A stretch of 64,000 nt of DNA from Metopolophium dirhodum (lineage: Eukaryota; Arthropoda; Insecta; Hemiptera; Aphididae). Of the stretch, positions 53,746 to 64,000 are shown piece after piece. Each line of letters begins with the position of its first letter. The stretch's first letter is position 1. The notes below the pieces were generated by a model, which did not search any database, was not told where the DNA came from, and saw only the letters and a program-made list of their open reading frames with translations. The DNA lies in the NCBI RefSeq assembly GCF_019925205.1, contig NC_083561.1, positions 23,683,217 through 23,747,216 on the forward strand, read 5' to 3'. Both the position numbers and the translations under genes were made by a program.

Positions 53746-53868
53746 GTTATTATTATTATTATTATTATTATTTTTACTATTATTATTAATATTTTTACTA
53801 TTATTATTAATTTTTTTATTATTTTTTTAATATATTTATTATATTATTAATAATATTATTATTTTTAT
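53746..53868. repeat. ATT/TTA microsatellite
   Basis: A degenerate ATT trinucleotide tract with poly-T interruptions marks the sharp change from the GC-rich Scr 5' flank to AT-rich upstream DNA. Confidence 0.85.
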
Positions 53869-53869
53869 T

Positions 53870-55319
53870 CTTTCAACTACGAGCGGAAAACAATAATATA
53901 CCTATTTTCGAATAAATCACCTATATAATGTCCTAACGCGAATCATTTCATTGCATGTCGCTTTCGCAATGTAGTCTGAACACTGCCGCCTAGTACCTAC
54001 ACATTTTTTTTTTAGAGATTAAATACATTTATTTATTTTGACACAGATATAAAATAAATAGTTCATGTCTTAACTTAGTGAAAATGCGATTGCTCATAAA
54101 TAATTATGAAACAATAATAATAACCAAATAATAATGCTAAATAATGTATAACAACTTAATATCATTTACAACGATTCTATGGATTATAATATTATTATTT
54201 TCCGATACGTGTTGGTAAACTAATTAATTTTAATATTATTTCAAAATAACTTTGATTTTGATTTCCTCACATATTTCAATGGGTTTATGTGTATATTATA
54301 ATATTATCCGTTTCCCATCATATAGGTAATAATAATAAAATATTTTATTAATTACATACGTAATCTTATATGTTTATAATCATATTTTGTTGGGATTATG
54401 ATTATACCTTCAATTGTTATAATAGTACAACGATTAATATGTATTGTTGAATATTTGAAATAAACGTTTATTTTGTTTGCTGATGTTATTAGGTATTTTA
54501 TTTCGAATGGTACGGGTAAGGTTTAATAACGAAATTATTTATAACATTATTTGTAAGTACTCGCGTCTCACGTTGTGAACTTAGGCTAAATTTCGCTATA
54601 TTTTCTTAACGAGAATTAATAATAATGGCTCCTACCCAATAATACTGTTAATCTCAGATGTATAAGACGTTTGGACACTTCGAGCAGATTGATTGATTGT
54701 GCAACAAAAGTACAATAATTCTATAATATACCAAATACTAAAATTTAGTAATTACAATTAAATTGTATGTAGGAATCCCTGATCCCTTATACAAAGGCAT
54801 TGACTTGTTAAAAAGTAAATTTTTTTAACTTTTTAACTTAACTGGTTAATAATTTTTGTTTTTAACTTATTAGCTTATTCAGTTAAAATTTGTGTTGTTG
54901 TAAATTATAACTTTGTATAGTTAATTATTATTGTCGTGCAGTTAAGTTAATTTTCTTTTCATCATGTCATGCAGAACCAACTAGACAATACAGATTCGTT
55001 GACTCTTTCTCGATTTTAGTCATTTATTTTCTTATTATAATAATCTAATTTTTACACAGTGTTAAAAGTCTTGGGAAATATTTGTGTAAATCAAATACTA
55101 GGGCAGTATATGACATAAAAATATCGTAGCAAAAAAAAATTAATTTTCTTTTTAACTAATAGTTAAGTTAATTGTATTTTCTATCTTAACTTTGAACTTA
55201 TCTTTTAAAATTTAACTGAAGGCAATTTAATTTATTTAACTTAGTTCGCCACAGTTAATTATTTTCATGAACTTGCCCACCTTTGCCCTTATACTATAAA
55301 AATACATTTTAAAAAAATG
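53870..55319. other. AT-rich upstream DNA with AACTTAAC-rich repeat segment
   Basis: No gene is seen. From about 54800 to 55260 the words AACTTAAC, GTTAAGTT and TTTAACTT recur in both orientations, ending near CTTGCCCACCTTTGCCC. This looks like a degraded interspersed repeat and has a weaker counterpart at 2780-3010. Confidence 0.45.
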
Positions 55320-56410
55320 GAAGCTCACTTCTTCAGTATAACGTATTTCTATTTGCTCTGCAGTGATTGAGTAGGTCACTTTAAAGGATTAGTTAAACTT
55401 GAATTCAATGATAAATCATTGTGTATATGAACAAAAAATATAAAAAATGATACACCCGTCTCTGGGAAGTGGGTGGATTACTACTGGATTAGCATTTATT
55501 TCTAAGGGTATAGTTTATGTTATATTATTTCTATTATTATTAGTATTATATTAATTTGATATGTTAAATTAATATGTTCCAATAAAATTGCATATCATTC
55601 ACTCAGTATCAACATAAATAGTCACTGGTATGAATAATTTTGTAGTACCTATAAATAAAGTTGAAAATAGTCTAAATATTTTGAAAATGTAATCGTTCAT
55701 ATAAATATAAGATATGTAAATTGTAGTAATGTAATATACATAATATTGTAATGTCCAGAAGTACCTATATAGTTTCAAGTCTTCGCGGTTAATATTTTTT
55801 GAATTATATCAAATTAACTAAAACCATTAGAGGAAAAATAGTTATTTTTCGATTAAATATTTAATTTCTTCAAAATTCGAAGTTCTAATGTTAATAAAAT
55901 AAAGGTTTGAGGATGCACCTATAACTATTTTCAACTAAACTTATGAGGAATCTTATATTAAATGCTTATACTATTTGACTGAGTCACTGAGATATTATCC
56001 ACATAAACCGAAAAAAATTTAATATTGAAAATGTTTATAAAATATAAATGGGTAGCTAAAAAAATAGTCGACACAAATTATTTGAAAAAAAATATTGCCT
56101 AGAAAATTTTAATTATATAAGTATTTGGTATAAATATTTCATGTCTCTACGGTGGTTATTATTTATTGAACTAGAAAACATCCAAAATTGATTTTGTGAA
56201 TATTGGTGATGTGTTATTAGATTTTCTCAATTATTAATAATGGTTATTTTCGTATTTTCTACTTTCCAAATTAATTTATTACCAACAAGATCTACAATTT
56301 TCTATCAGACATCACACTCAATTTATTATGTTTATGTAAGATAGATTAAATCAAATTTTCTGCTCTAAAATGTGATGTAGACACAAGAAACCCCACTCGA
56401 TTGTAACTAA
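55320..56410 (+). repeat. Interspersed repeat, copy 4 (largest)
   Basis: The left part shares GCTCTGC, AGTAGGT, GTCAC and GAATTCAATGAT in order with 6225-6287. The right part shares the GAGGAAAAAT-GTTATTTTTCG block and the TTTCTGCT-AAAA-TGTGATG block with 11553-12030. This copy links copy 2 and copy 3 into a single family about 0.8-1.1 kb long. No reading frame of note. Confidence 0.6.
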
Positions 56411-59400
56411 TTCCTTGTGCCACACAGGTGTAAATACTTAATAATATAATTTAAATTGCGAATCATTGTTGCTTGTAAATTATAGATTGCATGTCACAAC
56501 ACTGTATACATAATTATTATTTTATTATTATTTTATAACAAGTAGTTATTATAACTACTTAATTATAATTACTTTTAGTTATTTGGTAATCGGTACTTAC
56601 GATTGACAATACACATTATTTTTATTACGGTTGTAACACTTTTAACATTAAATCATTAAACTGTATTAAAGAATAAAAATAATAATTATTTTGTTTGTGT
56701 ATATAATATAGTATGGCTTGTGATGATTTAATACATTTAATAATTTTATTTCTTATAAGTTATAACTATAAAAACCCTCTGTGGCGTTGGTTATATATAG
56801 GCTCGTGTAACTTATATATGTATATATTTATAAATGGATGTTCAATAATTATATGTAATTAGTTACCAAATAGTCATTATAAGTAATTATAATATTTATT
56901 ACATATATATGTATGTCTAAAGGAGTTACGTTAAAGTAAGGGATTTCCAATTTTATGAAAAATTATATAATAAATGAAAGGAAATAAAAATGATTTTATT
57001 GTTATTACCTATATGGCTATATAGGTACATATGCTTAAAAATATTATAAACAATTTTTTTTTGTATGTGGCATTACCATACCAGACAGAGGGACGGCAAA
57101 TGTCGACCCGTTCGATATTGTATAAGATATTAAGATATAACTTATACAGTTTATATTATTATATAAATGTACTTAATTACTGATATTATAATATATTTTT
57201 ATTAATTTAAAAATAAGTGAAATAGAGTTGTTTTTCTGCATTATTAGTTACGTCCAATATATTATCGTGTATTTTTAGTGTTCAAATGATAAAATAATAA
57301 TTAAGATTATAGTGTTTCACATCGTCTCTATCGTCTAGAAAAAAATAATTGGTCAAGTACCTATACGATTTATCTATATCAATAGTATAATATATTTCTA
57401 TCTACCTATTAAATAGGGTGATGACGATATGGTCAATCGTTCGTCTTCGGTAACCGCAGTCGGACGTCTATACATATTATATATTAATAATATCCAATCG
57501 ATTCATCTTATCCTAACTTAAAATGCGAAAGCATAACTTATTAATTTGATACCAAACACATCGAAAACTTACAAATCAGACATGACGTATTAAATGAACA
57601 CATTTTTTTCAACCCGAGTTACGCGTTTACGCAGTTATCAAAAATCCGTTGTTACTAATTGTTCGCGTCCCATGCAGCACGAAGACTTTTCGGTGATTTT
57701 ACATGTCTACATAATAATATTATTTATTATGATATAATGATTAATGATCATCACTTTTGTCCGTGATTATTGCTGCACAACATGACTATATTTTAAATTT
57801 AACGTCGATAGCCCGCGTAGCCATGTCATCCTATAATCACACGAATATTATATGTATAGTTATTAGTTAATATAAATAGATTGAGCTGTTCTGAGATTTT
57901 TCAATGTCTACCTGCCTATGATTTATTTTTATATTATTATAAAATGTTGATAATTCTATTTGAATATTAGATTCCAGATGTCAATTTGTTTTTAAGAAGG
58001 TACAAGTGTACAAATAACTTTTAAACGGTATGCGATTTAATAGAAATAACTACTAAGTGGAGGTGGTTACAATTTTTATTAATAATTTTCTAATTATTTT
58101 GATTGTTTTACTGAAATTATCTTTCTAGTATTACTTAAGAAAATAATAACCTCAGTCCTTACCACATATTAAAGAAGCACAGTCTTTTTTTATAAAAATC
58201 TACCTATTACTTATTTATTTGCAAATCATATTAATTGTAACCTAACCATTATAATATTTTCCAATAATAACACATAATACAGTAAAATTATAATCATATT
58301 GAAATATTGAAATTGAACACATCACATCAATATATTTTGTATAGGTAGGTACGTGCCGTGTTTAACTTTAAGTTATGTCAGCAACGTGTAATCATAATGT
58401 ATATATAAGTACAAGTTTTTATTTTCAGCTGTGCAATATACTCAAAAGATTTGCGAACACGTGAAAAGGATCATCAGACCATAAAATTGCTAAAAATTTC
58501 ATCCCGTCTGCAATACGCTCTTTAGATATCCAGATGGTCGACCCCGCCCCCCGAAGCCTATAATAAAAACATATAACACAATATGATCGGTCCATCGGGA
58601 ATCTTCCCGGTAACTCACCGGCCTGCCATTTGCCACTGGAGAGGTGTCTAAATCATATATAACTTTTTTTTTACATAATGTTTTAATATGGGCTAAGTAT
58701 TTATAACATCACTTTAGAACAATATAAGATCAATTGATATAGATAATATTAGGTACACTAGAAAGTATAGTGTGAAGAGACCTCTCAGTGAACCGTCGTC
58801 AAATAGTTGGAGTATGTTCATTTGAGTTATTCATCAGGTTATGAAATAGTTGTATATATAAGTATATATTATATATATTTTATATAATATGCCTAAAATA
58901 TTTTTTTTAAATTATTATTATCATTTATCATTATATAATAAGATAAGCAGGTCAAGACACCACTGTCTTTTTAATCTAATTCTTTTGGGGTTGTCTGGGA
59001 AAGTTATTATACATATTACTTATAATAGAGTCGAGTGATAAGCGGATTGTAATGGTGAAATAGTCGGTTTTGGAAGCGATTGTAGCATGTGGAGTTTAGC
59101 TAGTTCAATACAGCATTATATTATAGTCAGCTTAATATTTTAATAAAATCAGCTTATTCCAATCGATATTTTTTCGTAGCGCTTTGCTTACTTTCACCAT
59201 GTGATGTGCTAATTGACATTTTTTCACCGTCGATTTATACTGTAGATTATATTTACGTACGAACGTCGAACGCGTTTCAAATGGAAAGCCTATTGCCGCA
59301 TGAATCCCATCCAATATACAATTACAGGGACTCAATCAAAAAAAAAAAAAAAAAAAACCGGTTCTGCAGGAACTAATCTTTTGCTAGCTAACTAAAAGTT

Positions 59401-60190
59401 GCATTTTTCCATGTAAAGACTCTAATAGTATTTATTTATTTATTTTTGGTTGAGTTATGCATAAATTATATTGGACCTGGTTACAATCAGTAAACATTAA
59501 ATATGATTTTTTAAATTTGAAGGATCAGTATACAGACGTTTTATTTTCTTCTAAGAACCATTCTGAAACCAAAAATATCATAAATAAATAATATTCCAAT
59601 TTTTCAATATGACGTGATTGATTAAAATATACTTATACCTGTTTATTTATATCTATATTAATTATTGTACAAATAGACAAACTGAAGGGATATAATATAT
59701 TACAGTGTATACAGTATACACACTAATAATCGTACATGCAAGGACGTGCGACTCAAATTTAATATGTGCCAATTTTCAAAGATTGCGATTTCTATAAGCC
59801 GGTGCATAATATTATATTATATTATCTTCGAACGATATTATTCATTTTCTATAATGAAAGGCGACGAAAATGGTTCAAACGGTTGAAATAGGTCGAAAAT
59901 AAGAAGCATGTTTAAAGAGCGAGCGTGGGCCGGATGAAAAGGGGTAGGCGGCCCACTTCTATCTCAGGTCTAGACTATATATATATATAGGTATGTAGTT
60001 TCCTAACGAAATGCTTTAGTGTCTATTGCAACGAATATATATATATAGGGACTATATAGCGTGTGTCTCCCTATGTGTCTGTCTGTGATATACCTTTTGT
60101 TTACTCGTTTATATAATACCGCAGCGTATGATGCTTAAGTTAACCTATATATATATATATATATGTATGACATATAAATAATATTATGTC
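56411..60190. other. AT-rich upstream DNA, no supported gene
   Basis: Mostly AT-rich. Patches of balanced composition at 58430-58640, with a 32-codon open stretch from about 58431 and CGGGAATCTTCCCG, and at 59130-59340 may be transposon-derived. No homeobox or other domain is seen. Confidence 0.5.
59132..59358 (+). mobile_element. Possible A-tailed retroposed fragment
   Basis: A segment of balanced composition ends in 21 consecutive A residues (59338-59358), as retroposed copies do. On the opposite strand it is open for 67 codons with protein-like content, but that frame starts with TTG and ends in a run of Leu/Ile/Lys. No flanking duplication was found. The poly-A could equally be a chance microsatellite. 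Confidence 0.25.
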
Positions 60191-60850
60191 GTTTACCGCC
60201 GCCGGTTCAGGATATGCATATATATATACGATGGGTGGATACTGCAGCGTCTAGTTCGTCGCACACGTGTAAGTCAGAGAACTGTGCAGTGTGTCTATTG
60301 GATTATTGTATAGTTGTGCGGGTGTGTGCGTGTGTCTAACACATGTCTGAGGCGGCCGGTAAACGCGCGGGGCCCGACAACAACCCCACACACGGATTCT
60401 TAAGGGTTGCTATCGAGTACACGTCACACGCGCGCGCACACCCGCACCCACCCACCCCAACTACCCACACACACACACACACACACACATGACGAACATT
60501 TCGACAAACTTTGACCGAAAACCCGCTGTCCCGCTCGCGGTCCCCCGCAGCATCGCCATATAGATGATTATGCACGAGCGCGTGTCTGCGTCTAATCTAT
60601 ACACAATATAATATTATATTACACATGCCTAATGTGTGTGTGTACAGGCGGTCTTGACGTTTCCGTGAGTTTGCCGAAACTTTGTCCATATAGTCGCACC
60701 TCGGACAGATTGCCATCGTTTGTCACTTGGCGATACACTTGGAACCTGCTGCAGCGATAACGCGTTCGCCGCGCCGACTTGACAGCGCGCGGTGAGTCGT
60801 TTGCGGGTATCGCCGTATTATAATGCGATAAACCCACTGCAGGCCGGACG
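60190..60850. other. GC-richer island 7.5-8.2 kb upstream of Scr
   Basis: CpG-containing sequence with GTGTGCGTGTG-like and CACGCGCGCGCACAC words and an AC tract at 60467-60489. Minus-strand frames of 72 and 79 codons are repeat-derived. It resembles the intron islands and may be regulatory or the edge of a neighbouring transcription unit. Confidence 0.3.
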
Positions 60851-60893
60851 TCTTAAATGTCGCGTTGAACTGCATATATCATAATAATATATA

Positions 60894-61036
60894 GGTCATG
60901 GTCGAAATATACAAGTATATACAAGGTCATGGTCGAAATATACAAATGTATACAATGAAATGGTGGAAATATACAAGTATATACAAGTAAATAGACAAAA
61001 ATAATACAAGTATATACAAGTAATATACAAATATTT
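60894..61036. repeat. 31-bp minisatellite, about 4.5 copies
   Basis: Units at 60894-60924, 60925-60955 and 60956-60986 are exactly 31 bp; the next, at 60987-61019, is 33 bp; a partial unit follows. All carry the core ATACAAGTATATACAA or close variants, and the first two also share GGTCATGGTCGAAAT. The gradient of divergence along the array is consistent with tandem duplication. Confidence 0.92.
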
Positions 61037-61039
61037 GAT

Positions 61040-62168
61040 GATAAAAATAAAATTAGCAGCGTAAAGAGAACCAATAATAATCTCGAGTGTGTATGCGCGG
61101 GAATTTGAATTTGTTAGCTTTTGTCAGCGTATCTTTGATGATAAGAAAAATTGATATTTGTGATATCCCTTTACGCAGCCGTTTTGTTTCTGATGATAAC
61201 AATCCGACTCGATATGCAATAACCTGTATATTTCAACCATGATACAGTTGTATACTATATTATAATATATGCAACACCTGCCCCGCAAGACGTCGTTTCG
61301 CGAGACGATGTTTTCGTCCCGTTTTAGCTCGTCCGCGCGATTATTACCACTGACCCCACACGCTCCGCGGGCCGAGTCCTTTGACCGATCCCGATAAAAA
61401 TGCCCGACGGACGACGGAATTCCCCCCGATTTCTCTCGACCACGCACGACGTGACACGGCTGATGGATAATTATAACGTCTAATTTGTACGTCGTAAAAT
61501 GTATACATATTGTATTATATCATTATGATATACCGCGCAGATGGTAGCGTTTTCGGCGGCAGTGTTTTAAGAGGAAATATTTTTTTCCTCATATTTTTAA
61601 TGTGCGTTCTGCGAGTTTTTTTCTCATTTTTTTTTTTTTTATTGTTATTTACAACTGCGCATATACCCGCTTGTTGTATATAGATACAATATGTACAGAC
61701 GCAATACGCGTTGTATTAATTTTTGAAGCGCGCACGTGATCTTTATGTAATATTCAACGGCTAAATTATACGTATGTTTGGTTTGACTCCGGTTCAAGGT
61801 CTTTTTTTTTTATTTGTTCGCTGTTTGAAACACTTTATAGTATAACAGATTTTATCTATTTATTTATTTATTCTTTAAGAAGATCGCATGGGCCCCGTCA
61901 CAAACTCAGAAGACGATATTTGTATTATCGTTCTATACCTTCTCGTATAATTCGTGTGAAAACGATCGATTGGAAAAATAATGAAACAGTTAAGAGATAT
62001 AATTAATGGTGTTAAAAAAAATACAGTTTGTGTGATGGTTACGGATTAGGTTAGGTATAAGGTCTAGATGATCCGAGTGTAATGAAAAGAATTCTAATCG
62101 ACAATAATATATCGAATCAACGAAAAATATTATTTTATAGATAAACCTTATAACATATATAGTATACG
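61040..62168. other. Upstream DNA, nothing recognised
   Basis: A CpG-rich patch lies at 61270-61450 inside AT-rich sequence. The 107-codon minus-strand frame across it has no recognised motif and its open length tracks the GC-rich patch. Confidence 0.45.
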
Positions 62169-62309
62169 TATACTCTGTCCAAATACGCCGATCCTGACAC
62201 CCTGCCATAGAGACCTTGGTTCCACTATGGCAGGGTGTCACGTTTAGGGGATGTGCAGAAGAACCAATTTTCGTCGGGCGGCGTGTTTTCTCGCTGCGGA
62301 CAGAGCATA
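62169..62309. mobile_element. Nested foldback with perfect 16-bp hairpin
   Basis: The outer arms TATACTCTGTCC (62169-62180) and GGACAGAGCATA (62298-62309) are inverted with one mismatch. Inside, TGACACCCTGCCATAG (62195-62210) pairs perfectly with CTATGGCAGGGTGTCA (62225-62240) around a 14-base loop. The layout suggests a very small non-autonomous inverted-repeat element. A structured RNA is the alternative, but the stem is short for a microRNA precursor. Confidence 0.65.
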
Positions 62310-64000
62310 TATATATGTATAGTGTATACACAATTTGAAAGGTATTTTTTGGGAGAATTTAGAACAACGTAACATACACCGTATTATTGTATGGCGTTTC
62401 AGCCATCGTTAACCTGCAGCAGCCACCCCAAGTGTAATATAATGTTATACCTACTTTTGAGTCTGACCTAAATAATTAGTTTTATACGTATACAACGACA
62501 GCCGTTGAAAAGTACAAATTTCGAGCGCTGACGAAGCTGACGAATAGTTACCGTTCCTCTGTATGAATATATAATATGATATTATTGTACACGGTTCAAG
62601 AAGTATATATATACACAAGAGACGAGTAAACATGACCATGTTTACGATACATGTGTATATGTTTGATATAGTCTGATAGAACAGTGAGTAATTAGTCTTA
62701 TTATAATTTTAACCGAGTTTAGACATTTATATACATAATATATATATATATATATAATACACGCGTCGAAACTTTGAATAACGACTTATGCGCGTTTAAC
62801 AACTTGACGATTTGTCAAATTGTGCCGCTGCCCTGGACTATTTATTATGTATGTATAATTCTTTGTTGTAATCGCGGTGCATATAGTATGTACACAACAG
62901 GTTACGTTATGGGAATTATTTAATAAGTCTTCCGAATCTTTTGACTATATATTTTACGAGTATACATAATATATATGTATTATAATGTGCACATGGCGAC
63001 GTTCCTTTTTTTTATTTCCCCCGTGCAAAGTGTTTCCAGAAAGAGTCCCTTTGCCCACGGAACCGGTTTGCGTAAGTGCTCGAATAATAATAATAATATT
63101 ATAGTTGTGTCGACGACGATGTACACCGGCGGCAGCGCAAGGGAGGTCCCTCGAAACCGTTTCTCGCATAACATGTACTACGAAATTATAAAAAACATTA
63201 CTAATATAATATTAGGTGTACGTACGATACGATATAGGCCAAGGACGTTATCTACTAGAGTTGTAGTACGCTCTGGCAGGTAAATGTGTTATAAGCGTGT
63301 ATATAGCGTTATATGAACTATTATAAGCAGATCGCCGTTTGTTCCAAAAACAATACAAAATACGCGAACGCGCGTGATTTAAATACGTACTTACCTTTTT
63401 TTTTATTTTGTATAACATATTTCGACAGATTTACTGAATACAGGCAATGTATTGTCGGTAAACGTACTTGGCATTGGTATTCAGTTTAAGTTTAATATTG
63501 GTGTACACAGTGTTCAAGCTGGTGCTCCGGTCCGTGGCGGCGATGTTTACCACTGCGGCGCACTCGAGTTGCATAATAATTATGCACATGCACAAAAAAC
63601 TGCAGCGAATAAGGCGATAAGCAAAACGCCTATGTAAGACGCGAGTACTGCAGCGTGCAGCATAATAATGTTGCTCTGTCCGCACGATTCAAGTTTCCCA
63701 TAAATGTTATATTACATCCGTATCTATACGAATATACTTATAGTAGAAATTTATTGTTTTGATGCCCATATTATTATATTCGCCGTCACCTGCCCATTTG
63801 TCGTTTAAATATACGTATACGACGAAGGGGTGTGCAGACCGCCGCAGTATTAAATATGCGCGGAAAAAAAGACCGACAAACGTTAATCGTTCGAGTACAA
63901 TATATGTTTTATACTTTTCGTAAATGATTAATGATCTATAACATTCGTATTACGACTCGACAGTCCGTACCATGCGCGTGTACACGCGATATTCCGTTAG
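62310..64000. other. Upstream DNA to the window edge, no supported gene
   Basis: Mixed AT-rich sequence with moderate CpG patches at 62990-63160 and 63510-63570. Frames of 60-100 codons lack motifs; the one at 63452-63637 begins with TTG. No ftz or Antp exon is visible. Confidence 0.5.

Noticed and set aside
53302..53850. 182-codon plus-strand frame upstream of Scr
   Set aside because: Arises from the GT/GC tract and the ATT microsatellite.

Overview
This window looks like aphid (Hemiptera, Aphididae) nuclear DNA from the Hox complex. The one unmistakable gene is an insect Sex combs reduced (Scr) orthologue. The AT-rich background is full of TATA and ATAAT runs and GTAGGTACCTA-type words. 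It also holds several copies of an interspersed repeat that I associate from memory with aphid genomes. The aphid assignment is inference; the insect Hox assignment is secure. No bacterial-style operon, CRISPR array, rRNA or convincing tRNA gene was seen.

Layout. Scr lies on the minus strand as two coding exons. Exon 1 (51780-52659) encodes the N-terminal region and the YPWM motif. Exon 2 (22163-22458) encodes the homeodomain and C-terminus. Between them is an intron of 29,321 bp. The joined protein is 391 residues. Splice phase and residues agree exactly with the conserved Scr linker between YPWM and homeodomain.

Positions 1-22162 are the 3' flank of Scr, the side where mir-10 and Deformed would be expected in a conserved insect Hox order; neither was recognised. 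This flank holds copies of an interspersed repeat, a 373-bp foldback, a decayed reading frame (14637-14996), a short TTAA-flanked inverted-repeat element and several less AT-rich islands. One island, at 15.15-15.9 kb, carries a Hox/Exd-type site.

The giant intron contains two clear inverted-repeat elements (38134-38358 and 44806-45025) and GC-richer islands near 24.3-25.5, 28.2-29.6, 33.7-35.5, 40.5-41.1 and 46.4-47.3 kb. These are candidate regulatory DNA. No intronic gene is convincing.

Positions 52660-64000 are the 5' flank: a GC-rich promoter-proximal segment with a long GT/GC alternating tract, another large repeat copy (55.3-56.4 kb), an island at 60.2-60.85 kb, a 31-bp minisatellite (60894-61036) and a compact foldback (62169-62309). 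No ftz or Antp coding sequence was seen.

Most long open frames reported here or set aside lie in low-complexity or GC-rich noncoding DNA, lack an ATG start, or are antisense shadows of Scr exon 1. I did not find an undescribed biological system. The items most worth following are the regulatory architecture of the Scr intron, the decayed frame at 14.6-15.0 kb and the transposon-like palindromes.
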